This document shows, one piece after another, positions 17,527 through 25,645 of a stretch of DNA of 49,044 nt (positions are counted from its first letter, which is position 1; each line of letters starts with the position of its first letter). A model generated the notes under the pieces. That model was not told the origin of the DNA, made no database searches, and was given only the letters and a program-made list of their open reading frames with translations. The stretch is from Paraburkholderia humisilvae (lineage in GTDB: Bacteria > Pseudomonadota > Gammaproteobacteria > Burkholderiales > Burkholderiaceae): positions 1 through 49,044 of the forward strand of contig NZ_CADIKH010000047.1 in NCBI RefSeq assembly GCF_902859855.1, read 5' to 3'. A program made the position numbers and the translations under genes.

Positions 17527-17941
17527 CACCTGTGACGCGGATCGGCGTCGTGCGTGACCAGCGCGCATTTCGCATCGAATTTGCTTAGCGATCCGACATA
17601 TCATCCAAAGGATAACGAACGGCTATAGCACAGCGACGACGCGCAATAGCGGGTTAGCGCTCTCCGCTTCCGCCACGGGATCGTGACTGCCCTGGCCTTA
17701 TCACCGATCGTCCATTTTTACCTTTCCGTTCGTCATCAAACCCATGCGGCACAGATTATGCGCGCTCGCAAGCCGAACGGGTGGGCGTTCGCTGCTATGC
17801 AGCATGAGCGTAACAAAATGTAACGATATGTGAAATCTGTTGCTTCGTCACCGTTGGACTGGACATTGCTGGATAGAATGCATTGTCTTTCCCTTTGGAC
17901 AGGCCATACTTGGGTCCATAACCACTCTCCGGAGGTTAGCG
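17527..17941. other. Intergenic region before the small exported His/Met protein
   Basis: No gene or terminator is evident. The second half contains a direct repeat of GTAAC (17810-17814 and 17820-17824) that resembles a response-regulator box of the RstA type, and presumably holds the promoter of the gene at 17942. Confidence 0.45.
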
Positions 17942-18178
17942 ATGAAGAAAGTGTCCCTCGCAGTCCTGGTTTCCCTTTCGGCTTTGACGGGCGCCGCTTA
18001 CGCGCAGCAAGACCAAGGCATCGTGATGAGCACCGACCCGGCCAAGGCCGCCGAGTTCGAGCAGCACGCGCAGGATATCCAGGCCCGTCAGCAGGCCATG
18101 GATAACATGCCGGCGGAGCAGCACCACAAGGGAATGATGCATCACAAGAAACCGATGAAATCGGATTCCGCTCAATAA
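17942..18178 (+). CDS. Small exported His/Met/Lys-rich protein
   Basis: The 78-residue product starts with a clean Sec signal peptide (MKKVSLAVLVSLSALTGAAYA, cleavage after AYA). The mature 57 residues are hydrophilic and helical-looking, with many Gln. They end in the cluster EQHHKGMMHHKKPMK, which holds four histidines and three methionines. Such clusters often bind copper or other soft metals, but this is inference. GGAGG lies seven bases before the ATG at 17942. It appears monocistronic and is followed by a hairpin at 18259-18290. No family is recognised. Confidence 0.75.
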   Translation: MKKVSLAVLVSLSALTGAAYAQQDQGIVMSTDPAKAAEFEQHAQDIQARQQAMDNMPAEQHHKGMMHHKKPMKSDSAQ

Positions 18179-18258
18179 GGTCGATGCGGTTGCCCCGGCT
18201 GCCCCCGCCGGATCCGGCGCGGCGACGTGCAACGCGCACCGATGCGCCTATCTGAAGC

Positions 18259-18290
18259 AAGGCCGGAGCCGTCTTCGCGGTTCCGGCCTT
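18259..18290 (+). terminator. Long stem-loop, probable terminator
   Basis: A twelve-pair stem with a single G-T pair (AAGGCCGGAGCC against GGTTCCGGCCTT) and an eight-base loop, ending in TT and then mixed sequence. It stands 80 bases after the small exported protein gene and is likely its terminator, although the U-tract is poor. Confidence 0.6.
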
Positions 18291-18442
18291 TGTCATTGTG
18301 CGACTTCGTTTTGCGTCAACACCGCGCCGCCAGGCCGCGTAGCGGCGGTATGCTAAAGTCGCGCTCCGAAATCCGCTACAACCACTTCAACAAAATCAAC
18401 CCGATTCAGATCAACCGTGCGCACCGAAGTGCGGAGGAAAGC

Positions 18443-18700
18443 ATGAGCAACATCCAGCTGGACATCGAATGGACCGAAGCCGCATCCCGCAAGATCGAAA
18501 AGCTGATGCCGCGTGGCAGTGAGGACGCGTTCCTCGCGTTGCCGCCAGTCGAATGCCTGCCGATGGAAGGCGACGTGCTGTTTCTCGGGCCAGCGGGCAA
18601 GCAGCAACCGTTCATCGTCGCGGAGCGGCAGTATCACCATGACGGCGATGCGGACTGGACCATCATTCTAATCCTCGACGTTCCGCACGCGACGCACTGA
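18443..18700 (+). CDS. Small soluble protein of unknown function
   Basis: An 85-residue acidic protein (MSNIQLDIEWTEAASRKIEK at the start) without signal peptide or membrane segment. GGAGG lies five bases before the ATG at 18443, which decides this start over the longer open frame. Alternating hydrophobic residues in GDVLFLGPAGKQQPFIVAER and DWTIILILDVPH suggest a small beta-rich fold. I do not recognise it. It is flanked by the hairpin at 18259-18290 and the convergent ABM-domain gene. Confidence 0.65.
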   Translation: MSNIQLDIEWTEAASRKIEKLMPRGSEDAFLALPPVECLPMEGDVLFLGPAGKQQPFIVAERQYHHDGDADWTIILILDVPHATH

Positions 18701-18767
18701 TCGGCCGCAAGCCCACGCGCGCATTCCTTGCGCCAACCCGTGAGCCCGTGCGAATCTCGAACGCGGC

Positions 18768-19058
18768 TCACATGATCTTCTTCAGCACCCGAATTTCCGA
18801 GTGCTCGATCCAGTCGGCAATCTGCTTCCGATAGGCCCCGATATGCGCTGACTGGCCGTGCGCCGCGAGCGCATCTTCGCTTTCCCAGCGTTCGTAGAAA
18901 ACGAAGCGGCGCGGCTCGCGCAGGTCGCGATGCAGGTCGTACTGCAATGCGCCGCGCTCCGCGCGCGACGGCGCAACGATGCCCTCGAGCGCGACGCGCA
19001 ACTGTTCTTCACAGCCCGGTTTGGCGATCGAAATTGCCACAACTGCGATTTCACTCAT
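18768..19058 (-). CDS. ABM-domain protein, putative quinol monooxygenase (YgiN-like)
   Basis: A 96-residue protein made of one antibiotic-biosynthesis-monooxygenase (ABM) ferredoxin-like domain. It has the family pattern of VAISIAKPGCEEQLRVALEG, then GALQYDLHRDLREP, FVFYERWESEDALAAH and a final IADWIEHSEIRVLKKI. Such proteins dimerise and oxidise quinols or aromatic substrates without a cofactor, or have no known activity. GGGAG precedes the ATG at 19058, favouring it over upstream starts. It has no functional partner next to it. Confidence 0.87.
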   Translation of the reverse strand: MSEIAVVAISIAKPGCEEQLRVALEGIVAPSRAERGALQYDLHRDLREPRRFVFYERWESEDALAAHGQSAHIGAYRKQIADWIEHSEIRVLKKIM

Positions 19059-19382
19059 TGCCGACTCCCTTGTTTTGTGCAAAATCAAACAGAATACCCG
19101 CGAAGCGCACATCGCACCGGACGCGGTCAAGCGCCAACGCAATAGGGTCGCCCGCTTGGACCTAGGTTCTTATCCGAGTCTGTGATTACCCGAACATTCG
19201 CGTAGCGTTCGATTTGCTAGACTGCTTCGGGCAAACTCGCTGGGGCCGCACGAGGCCAGCATCGTCCCGCACGCCCGCCAGCGCGGCGCATCTGCCGCGT
19301 TGACGCTTCGGCCGCCGCCGTACGGTTATCCGATTCTCCGGTCCCACCACGCGCCGCACGCTGCATAGGACACTCTGACGCC
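19059..19382. other. Intergenic region, divergent ABM and EAL genes
   Basis: About 320 bases between two divergent genes, which must hold both promoters. A short inverted repeat of CGAAC and GTTCG lies near 19191-19210. No clear -35/-10 pair, RNA gene or terminator is visible. Confidence 0.4.
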
Positions 19383-20645
19383 ATGCCAAACGTCGACGAT
19401 ACGACGCTCACTGGCCTCCTGCAGCACATGGTGCTGCAGGAGACAGGCTGGGCCGCGCCATGGCGCACGATCACGCTGCATAGTGTGTTCCAGCCGGTCG
19501 TATCGATCACGCATCAGCGCGTGGTCGGCTACGAGGCGCTTCTGCGCGCCTTCGATCCGATCGGCCACCCGATTTCTCCCGCCGTGCTCTTTTCCGGCAC
19601 CCGCTCCACCGCCGACGCGCGCGCGCTCGACCGGCTCGCGCGCTGCCTGCATGTGGCGAACTTCATGGAACAAGGCATCGACACCGGTTGGCTCTTTCTG
19701 AATACGCGGCCGCAGGTATTCGAAACCGGTTGGCCGCAGCGTCCGTTTATCGACGAACTGTCACAGCATTTCGGACTGCCGCAGGAACGCGTTGTCATCG
19801 AAGTGCTCGAGCAGCCGGCCGACGACGAATCCGCTGTCGCGAGCATGCTAGCCGCGTCGCAACCGCGCGACTTCCTGATCGCGATCGACGATTTCGGCAC
19901 CGGCTTCTCGAACTTCGACCGCGTGTGGCGCTTCCGCCCTGACATCGTCAAGCTCGACCGGTCGCTCGTCGCGCGTGCCGGACGACGCGATAGCGACAAC
20001 GCGCTGATCAATCATCTGATCACGATGCTGCATCAGTCCGGCACGATGGTGCTGGCCGAAGGTGTCGAAACCGAAGACGAGTTGATGACGCTGATGCAGG
20101 CCGACGTCGATTTCGTGCAAGGCTTCTGGTTCGGGCAACCCAAACCGTCGATCAAAGCCGCGAGCTCGCGCGTGCCCGAACTGATCGAGCAGATGTGGCA
20201 ACGGTTCGCCGACTACGAGCGCACGCACACGCGCTACCAGCGACCGGAATTTGAGGGGTTCACCGAAGCCGTACTGGCCGGCGCGCAGATTTTCACTGAA
20301 TCGGGCGACCTCAACCAGGCCGCGCAACCGGTGTTCAGGATTGCCGACGCGCGCCGCGTGTTCGTGCTCAACGAGCACGGCGAACAGACGGGACCGTCGA
20401 TCACCGCACGCGATACGCCGCCGCCATCACCGCGCCTCGCGCCGCTCTTTCCCGACACGCGCAATAACTGGTCGCGACGCGCGTACTTCAAGCATGCACT
20501 GGCCGCACCCGGCCGCGTCGCGATGATGGGCCCGCATTGCTCGCTGACCGATGGCGAAGACTGCTATACCGCGGCCGTCGCGGTGCGGCGCGACGGCGAG
20601 CTGTGCGTGTTCTGCGTCGACTTCCTGCCGGCGAAGCGCGGCTAG
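19383..20645 (+). CDS. EAL-domain protein, putative c-di-GMP phosphodiesterase
   Basis: EAL domains hydrolyse cyclic di-GMP to pGpG. In this 420-residue soluble protein the domain spans about residues 35-260 and keeps the key motifs: GYEALLRAF with the catalytic glutamate near 51, LFLNTRPQVF, VIEVLEQ, IDDFGTGFSNFDRVWRFRPD with the metal-binding DD, VKLDRSL, LAEGVETEDEL and QGFWFGQP. It is therefore probably active. The last ~150 residues have no recognised domain; they contain several Cys and His residues, and the segment MMGPHCSLTDGEDCYTAAVA could be a small redox or metal-sensing module. There is no membrane segment. The ribosome site is weak. A GGDEF protein is encoded 14 kb away. Confidence 0.92.
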   Translation: MPNVDDTTLTGLLQHMVLQETGWAAPWRTITLHSVFQPVVSITHQRVVGYEALLRAFDPIGHPISPAVLFSGTRSTADARALDRLARCLHVANFMEQGIDTGWLFLNTRPQVFETGWPQRPFIDELSQHFGLPQERVVIEVLEQPADDESAVASMLAASQPRDFLIAIDDFGTGFSNFDRVWRFRPDIVKLDRSLVARAGRRDSDNALINHLITMLHQSGTMVLAEGVETEDELMTLMQADVDFVQGFWFGQPKPSIKAASSRVPELIEQMWQRFADYERTHTRYQRPEFEGFTEAVLAGAQIFTESGDLNQAAQPVFRIADARRVFVLNEHGEQTGPSITARDTPPPSPRLAPLFPDTRNNWSRRAYFKHALAAPGRVAMMGPHCSLTDGEDCYTAAVAVRRDGELCVFCVDFLPAKRG

Positions 20646-20658
20646 CCGCGTGGTTCGA

Positions 20659-21066
20659 TCAGTCTTCGCCGACCCTGCCGCGACCCGATTTCACATCGCC
20701 GCGGCGCGACTTGCTGTCGAGTCGCCGTAGTTGCGATGCACGAGTCGGCCGCGTTGCGACACGCGCTTTACGGTTCACACTGACGCTAGCAATCAATTCA
20801 TCGAGCCGCGCAAGCGCTGCGGCGCGATTCATCTCCTGCGTACAGTACTGCTGCGCCTTGATGACGACCACGCCTTCACGCGTGATCCGGCTGTCGCGCA
20901 ACGCGAGCAGGCGCATCTTCAGCACCTCCGGCAACGACGACGCACGCACGTCGAAACGCAGATGTATCGCGCTCGACACCTTGTTGACGTTCTGTCCGCC
21001 CGCCCCCTGCGCGCGCACGGCGGTCAACTCGATCTCGTTGGGCGGAATGAAATGGCGGTAGGTCAT
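20659..21066 (-). CDS. arfB: Alternative ribosome-rescue factor ArfB (YaeJ)
   Basis: ArfB frees ribosomes stalled on messages lacking a stop codon by hydrolysing peptidyl-tRNA. The 135-residue protein has the class-I release-factor GGQ motif (QGAGGQNVNKV, residues 20-30) and the expected basic C-terminal tail (KARVATRPTRASQLRRLDSK and on), which in E. coli inserts into the empty mRNA channel. It lacks the codon-recognition domain of true release factors. The start is taken at 21066 (MTYRHFIPPN), where the family begins. It is convergent with the EAL gene, with 13 bases between stops. Confidence 0.93.
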   Translation of the reverse strand: MTYRHFIPPNEIELTAVRAQGAGGQNVNKVSSAIHLRFDVRASSLPEVLKMRLLALRDSRITREGVVVIKAQQYCTQEMNRAAALARLDELIASVSVNRKARVATRPTRASQLRRLDSKSRRGDVKSGRGRVGED

Positions 21067-21282
21067 GATCGGAGAGGCGACGCTGGAACGCCAGCGTGGA
21101 TAAACGGACGACTGCGCTGCATGCGGGCGGCGCAGCGCAACCGCGACGCGACAGCATAGCAAACGCATCGTCGCCGCTGAACCTGGCCGAACGGGCCAGG
21201 TCAGAGCGCGAATAAAATCAGTTAGACTCGCCTGCAGTTTTGTCACGCGTCATCCCAACATCTAGCACGCCCGGTCAGTTCG

Positions 21283-23868
21283 ATGCGCTATTCGGTCGAG
21301 ATCAAGAAATTTCTATACAGCCAATATTTCTACGGCGGCCTGCGCATCGCCGTGGGCGTGTCGTTGCCCGCGGTACTGTGTTTAACGGTATTCCACAATC
21401 GCGAGCTCGGCTTCACGATCGCGACCGGCGCGCTCGGCGCGTGCGCCGTCGACATGCCCGGCCCGCTCAAATACAAGCACAACGAGATGCTGGCGTGCAG
21501 CCTGATCGGCTTCCTGTCGGCGCTTGCGACGGGACTGGCGACGATCAACTCATTCGCGCTGTGGTGCACCGTCGTGCCGCTCACGTTCGTGCTGTCGCTG
21601 ATCGTCGTGTACGGCAACCGTTGGCCGCAGATCAGCTTCGCGACGCTGTTCATGATGACGCTAACGCTCGAAGAGCACTTCACGCCGTTGCAGGCGCTCG
21701 TCAATGCGTCGTGGATACTGGTCGGCGGCTTGTGGTACACCTACTGGTCGACGTTCGTGAGCCGCTGGATGGTGTATCGGATCGAACAGCAGGCGCTCGC
21801 CGAAAGCGTGTTCGCGTGTGCGGACTACCTGCTCGCGCGCGCCGACTTCTTCGACCTCGACAACGACCTCGACGATTGCTATAGCAATCTCGTCGCCAAA
21901 CAGATCGCGGCAGTCGAGCGTCAGGACGCCGCGCGCGACATCGTGCTGCGCAACCTGCCGAAGCTGAAAAGCGGCCAGCTCGAAGCGGCGCGCGTGACGC
22001 TGTTCAACCTGTTCATCAACACGGTTGACCTGCATGAACTGTTCGTCGGCGCGCATACCGACTATCCGCTGGTGCGCACGACGTTCGGCGGCTCCGACGT
22101 GCTGACCTTCTACCGCGACCTGATTCGCAAAGCGGCGGCGGACCTTGAGGACATCGGCCTCGCGGTGCTGCAGGATCGTCCGTCGCGCGCCCGCATCAAC
22201 GTCAAGGCGGAACTGCGCGCGATCGAGTACGAACTCGATCAGATGCGCAAACACGGCTTGCCGACGAAGAACCCCGAGGCATACGCGGCGGTGTCGGCAT
22301 CGTTCAGGCGGCTGTGGAGCGGGACGCGTCTGATCGACAGGATGCGGCGCAGCCTCGCTGATCAAACGTCGTCGACCGAAACCGAACTCAGGATCGACCA
22401 GGCACTGTCCAAATTCGTCTCCAGCCGGCGCGTGCCGTTTCGGCAGATTTTCTCGAATCTTTCGATGGCGTCGCCGAGCTTTCGCCACGCGCTGCGCGTG
22501 ACGATCGCGGTGGCGATCGGCTACTGGCTCGGGCGGCTGCTGCCGCTCACCAACGCGTACTGGATTGTGATGACCGTGATCATCATCCTGAAGCCGGGCT
22601 ATTCGCTGACCAAACAGCGTAACGGCCAGCGTATCGTCGGTACGCTGATCGGCTGCGCGGCGAGCATCGTGCTGATGATCTTCGTCAAGGAGCCGCATAT
22701 CCTGCTCATCGTGATGTTCGCGTCGATGGTAATGAGCTACAGCCTGCTGCTGTTCAACTACACGGCAAGCGTCGTGTTCACGTCGTCCTACGTGCTACTG
22801 ATGTTCCATCTGCTCGCCCCTGGCAGCATGCGGATCATCGGTGAACGCGCGATCGACACCGTCGTGGGCTGCGCGATTGCGATTGCGGCAAGCCATCTGT
22901 TCCCGTATTGGGAATATCGGCTGATGGGCAAGCTTGTGAACAGCATGATCGCGGCGACGCGCCAGTATCTGGAAGCGAGCTGGTGGTGGAGCGGCAAGCC
23001 GGCGCTCGCGGTCGCGCCCGCGGTGGTGACCGAGGCCGGTGCGCGCGCGCCTGCCGCCGCTGTCGCGCAGGAGCCTGCCGCCGGCGCGGCGGGTCGCTAC
23101 GCGGGCACGCCCGCAGGCACTCCAGCAGACACCCTGACAGGGACTCGCGGCGGCACCGTTGGAAAGACCGGCAGCACGGTCGCTGGTGAACCCAGCGGCG
23201 TCATGGAAACGCGCCGCGTCGACCCAAAGGATGAAATCGACTCGAAGGACACGCTGGTCGCGACCCTCGCGGCCGCGACCGCGACCGCCATCCCCACGGA
23301 CAACGCATCCGGGCCGGCGACAGGCGGGCGCGCCGCCGCGTCCACCGCAGCCGCTTCCGCGGCAGCCGGAGCGCTCGATCGTGATTATCGCTATCGTCTC
23401 GCACGCAAGAACGTGCATATCGCGTTTGCCAATCTCGGCCAGGCGTTCCAGCGCATGATGCTCGAGCCCAAGTCAGCGCAGAAATTCGTTCCCGAACTAA
23501 ACAATCTGCTGGTGCGCAGCCATGTGCTCGCATCGGAAATCACCGCTGCGGCGCCGCTGTTGCGCACCGTGATCCAGCTGGACCGCAACGCTCAGCAACC
23601 GCTGCAACGAGGGCTAAGCGTCGTGCGCGAAAACCTCGAGCAAGCCGAAGCCGGTACGCCGCCGCCCGCCGATCAGGCGGAGCTCGTCAAGCGACTGACC
23701 CGTGAACTGGACTCGATGGTGATCGACGCGGAAAAAGCGCCGGAAAGCGCCGGCAAACCGGAGGCGGTCAATGACCTGAAGCTGCTTGCGCATCAGTGCA
23801 AGCAGATGCTTGCCGCGTCGTTTCTGATCCGCAAGGACGCAAGTGTGATCCAGCTGCCGGAAAACTGA
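21283..23868 (+). CDS. FUSC-family inner-membrane protein (YccS/AaeB-like)
   Basis: FUSC proteins are inner-membrane transporters or putative transporters, some of which export aromatic acids with an AaeA adaptor. In this 861-residue protein a first membrane cluster spans about residues 20-145. A second, the FUSC core, spans 400-530 and includes FRHALRVTIAVAIGYWLGRLLPLTNAYW and the MTVIIILKPGYSLTKQRNGQRIVGT signature. A cytoplasmic helical domain lies between them. An Ala/Thr/Gly-rich low-complexity stretch (about 575-695) interrupts the C-terminal helical domain and is not typical. No adaptor gene is adjacent. The ATG at 21283 lacks a clear ribosome site. Confidence 0.88.
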   Translation: MRYSVEIKKFLYSQYFYGGLRIAVGVSLPAVLCLTVFHNRELGFTIATGALGACAVDMPGPLKYKHNEMLACSLIGFLSALATGLATINSFALWCTVVPLTFVLSLIVVYGNRWPQISFATLFMMTLTLEEHFTPLQALVNASWILVGGLWYTYWSTFVSRWMVYRIEQQALAESVFACADYLLARADFFDLDNDLDDCYSNLVAKQIAAVERQDAARDIVLRNLPKLKSGQLEAARVTLFNLFINTVDLHELFVGAHTDYPLVRTTFGGSDVLTFYRDLIRKAAADLEDIGLAVLQDRPSRARINVKAELRAIEYELDQMRKHGLPTKNPEAYAAVSASFRRLWSGTRLIDRMRRSLADQTSSTETELRIDQALSKFVSSRRVPFRQIFSNLSMASPSFRHALRVTIAVAIGYWLGRLLPLTNAYWIVMTVIIILKPGYSLTKQRNGQRIVGTLIGCAASIVLMIFVKEPHILLIVMFASMVMSYSLLLFNYTASVVFTSSYVLLMFHLLAPGSMRIIGERAIDTVVGCAIAIAASHLFPYWEYRLMGKLVNSMIAATRQYLEASWWWSGKPALAVAPAVVTEAGARAPAAAVAQEPAAGAAGRYAGTPAGTPADTLTGTRGGTVGKTGSTVAGEPSGVMETRRVDPKDEIDSKDTLVATLAAATATAIPTDNASGPATGGRAAASTAAASAAAGALDRDYRYRLARKNVHIAFANLGQAFQRMMLEPKSAQKFVPELNNLLVRSHVLASEITAAAPLLRTVIQLDRNAQQPLQRGLSVVRENLEQAEAGTPPPADQAELVKRLTRELDSMVIDAEKAPESAGKPEAVNDLKLLAHQCKQMLAASFLIRKDASVIQLPEN

Positions 23869-23883
23869 GCAGCCCCTGCTGCG

Positions 23884-24111
23884 TCACTGTGCCGCACTGC
23901 CCGAAGCGCCGGAAGCAGTCACCGCATGGGTTGCGGATGCGTCCGCGGGAGCGGACACGGCAGCCGACGTATCGTCCGGCGGATTCTCGCGATCGAACTC
24001 TCGCTTCTCGGTGATCGCGTTGTACAGCACGGTCGCTATCACCAGTAGCACCACGACCACGATCAGCACGGCGACACCGAAGGTCGGGTTCTTCTTGCGC
24101 GGTTCGTTCAT
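23884..24111 (-). CDS. Small single-span membrane protein
   Basis: A 75-residue product with a basic start (MNEPRKKNPTFG), one strong hydrophobic helix (VAVLIVVVVLLVIATVLYNAI, residues 13-33) and an Ala/Ser-rich, probably disordered tail that would lie in the periplasm. No family is recognised. It is convergent with the FUSC gene, only 15 bases from its stop. Codon use is like that of the neighbours, and the membrane segment supports it being real. Confidence 0.65.
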   Translation of the reverse strand: MNEPRKKNPTFGVAVLIVVVVLLVIATVLYNAITEKREFDRENPPDDTSAAVSAPADASATHAVTASGASGSAAQ

Positions 24112-24235
24112 CTGAAAGCTCTGCCTGCGGTTAACTCGACAAAGCCGGCATTCTACGCTGCCGCGCCTTGCGGGCGGCTTGCGGTCCCGCGCCGCGATTC
24201 GAACCTGGCGAGGCTTCGGCGCAGGTCGGCGGACC

Positions 24236-24712
24236 TCAGTGACCGCCCGTCACCCCGACCGAACGCACCGGCAGCGCCGTCGAATACTTGATCTGTTCCA
24301 TCGCGAAGCTCGAACTGACGTCGTAAAGCGGCACCGCACGGATCAGTTGCTTGTACACGCGGTCGTAGTCGTCGATATCGGACACCACCACGCGCAGCAG
24401 GTAATCCGTTTCGCCGCTCATCCGGTACACCTCAACGACCTCCGGGATGTCCCGCACCGCGCGGGTGAATGCGTCTGCCCACGCTTCCGTGTGCTGGTTC
24501 GTGCGCACCGCGACGAACACCGTCGTGCCGACGCCCAGCTTGCGCGGATCGCACAGCGCGACCTGGGCGCGGATAACGCCCGCTTCTTTAAGCCGTTGCA
24601 CCCGTTTCCAGCAGGGCGTCTGTGACAGGTTCACGCGCTGCGCGAGCTCGGCAACCGGCATCGTCGCGTCCTGCTGAAGCAACTCGAGCAACTTCCTATC
24701 GATGATATCCAT
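24236..24712 (-). CDS. Lrp/AsnC-family transcriptional regulator
   Basis: The 158-residue protein has the AsnC-type winged helix (MDIIDRKLLELLQQDATMPV through LSQTPCWKRVQRLKEAGVI, residues 1-50) and a RAM/ligand-binding domain (GVGTTVFVAVRT to VPLYDVSSSF, about 65-140) that usually binds amino acids and forms octamers. Length is normal. It is divergent from the thiol-dioxygenase-like gene across 151 bases holding a 21-base palindrome, so regulation of that gene by this protein is likely. A second ATG 13 bases upstream in another frame begins a nine-codon mini-frame that overlaps this start. Confidence 0.93.
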   Translation of the reverse strand: MDIIDRKLLELLQQDATMPVAELAQRVNLSQTPCWKRVQRLKEAGVIRAQVALCDPRKLGVGTTVFVAVRTNQHTEAWADAFTRAVRDIPEVVEVYRMSGETDYLLRVVVSDIDDYDRVYKQLIRAVPLYDVSSSFAMEQIKYSTALPVRSVGVTGGH

Positions 24713-24740
24713 GGATGATGTCCATTTAATTTCCGCTTAC

Positions 24741-24761
24741 AGATAGAAAAATTTTCTATCT
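24741..24761. promoter_or_regulatory. Palindromic operator in the Lrp/dioxygenase divergent promoter
   Basis: A perfect inverted repeat with ten-base arms (AGATAGAAAA and TTTTCTATCT) around one central A. It lies 29 bases before the Lrp start and about 100 before the dioxygenase start. Its AT-rich centre fits the usual taste of Lrp/AsnC proteins. Confidence 0.65.
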
Positions 24762-24863
24762 CAGAGCGCTCCAGGGAAATTATATGAAAACTCTTTCTCC
24801 GCGCAAACCGGTATAAATGTGATTACCCGACCACTCGAAATCACAGGAACACCGGAGCCTCCG

Positions 24864-25541
24864 ATGAGCCATTCCGTCCATCCGCTCAACGCCGATCGCC
24901 ACGGCAAAAAGACCTCGCGCCATGCCGCCGCGTCAAACCGTTTGGCGCGCCCCGCTCAGCCGGCGCTGTGTTCGGCCAGCGCGATCGAGCGCCTGCGCGC
25001 CGCGCTCGATGCCACGTTCGATGCGTACCGGGAGGCTGCCGACCCATCGAATGAAGCACGCTTTGCCCGCGCGGTGCGCGCCGCGCTCGTCGAAGCCGCC
25101 GCCGATGCGCAACTGCTCACCCCCGCGCAACGCGAAGGCGCCACGGAAAAGTACCAGCGCCACCTGCTCGCCGCCGATCCGCTAGGCCGGTATGCGATCG
25201 CATCGCTGGTCTGGTTGCCGGGCCAGATGAGCCCCGTGCATGCGCATCACACCTGGTGCGGCTATGTCGTGCTCGACGGCACACTCAGCGAAGCGATCTA
25301 TGACTGGAGTGAAGCGGAAGACTACGCGGTGCCGGTTCGCACGCAGGCGCGCGAAAGCGGCGCGGTGTCTTACACGCGCGCGGGGCGCGGCTGCATTCAT
25401 CGGCTGGGCAATGCGAGCGCAGCGCCCGCAATCTCGCTGCATGTGTACGGCGTACCCGACATCCAGTTCGCGACCCACGTCAACGACGTAGTGCGCTGCC
25501 ACGCGGAAAACACATTGCAAACCGCCACGGCACTTGCGTGA
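24864..25541 (+). CDS. Cysteine-dioxygenase-like thiol dioxygenase (cupin)
   Basis: Members of this iron-dependent cupin family oxidise cysteine or related thiols to sulfinates. The 225-residue protein has RHLLAADPLGRYAIASLVWL and then PGQMSPVHAHHTWCGYVVLD, with iron-binding His126 and His128. GCIHRLGN follows, and the third ligand is His193 in ISLHVYG. This fits bacterial CDO/mercaptopropionate dioxygenase proteins; the cysteine after HAHHTW is one place off the cross-linking Cys of mammalian CDO. The first ~40 residues look disordered. The ATG at 24864 has GGAG six bases before it and is preferred over the TTG/ATG-like start at 24819. It is divergent from an Lrp regulator. The exact thiol substrate is unknown. 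Confidence 0.82.
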   Translation: MSHSVHPLNADRHGKKTSRHAAASNRLARPAQPALCSASAIERLRAALDATFDAYREAADPSNEARFARAVRAALVEAAADAQLLTPAQREGATEKYQRHLLAADPLGRYAIASLVWLPGQMSPVHAHHTWCGYVVLDGTLSEAIYDWSEAEDYAVPVRTQARESGAVSYTRAGRGCIHRLGNASAAPAISLHVYGVPDIQFATHVNDVVRCHAENTLQTATALA

Positions 25542-25605
25542 ACTGAACCCGCCTTGTTTGTTCTTCCCGAATCGCGGGACCGCATTGCACGCGCGCCACC
25601 CGTCG

Positions 25606-25631
25606 ACGATGGTTGTCCGGACAACCATCGT
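25606..25631. repeat. 26-base perfect palindrome between convergent genes
   Basis: Arms beginning ACGATGGTTGTCC pair with their exact complement with no spacer. As RNA, either strand could form an 11-pair stem with a CCGG loop. It lies between the stops of the dioxygenase gene and the MscS gene, so a bidirectional terminator is possible, but no U-run follows on either strand. Confidence 0.6.
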
Positions 25632-25645
25632 TCGCGTGAGTTTCT

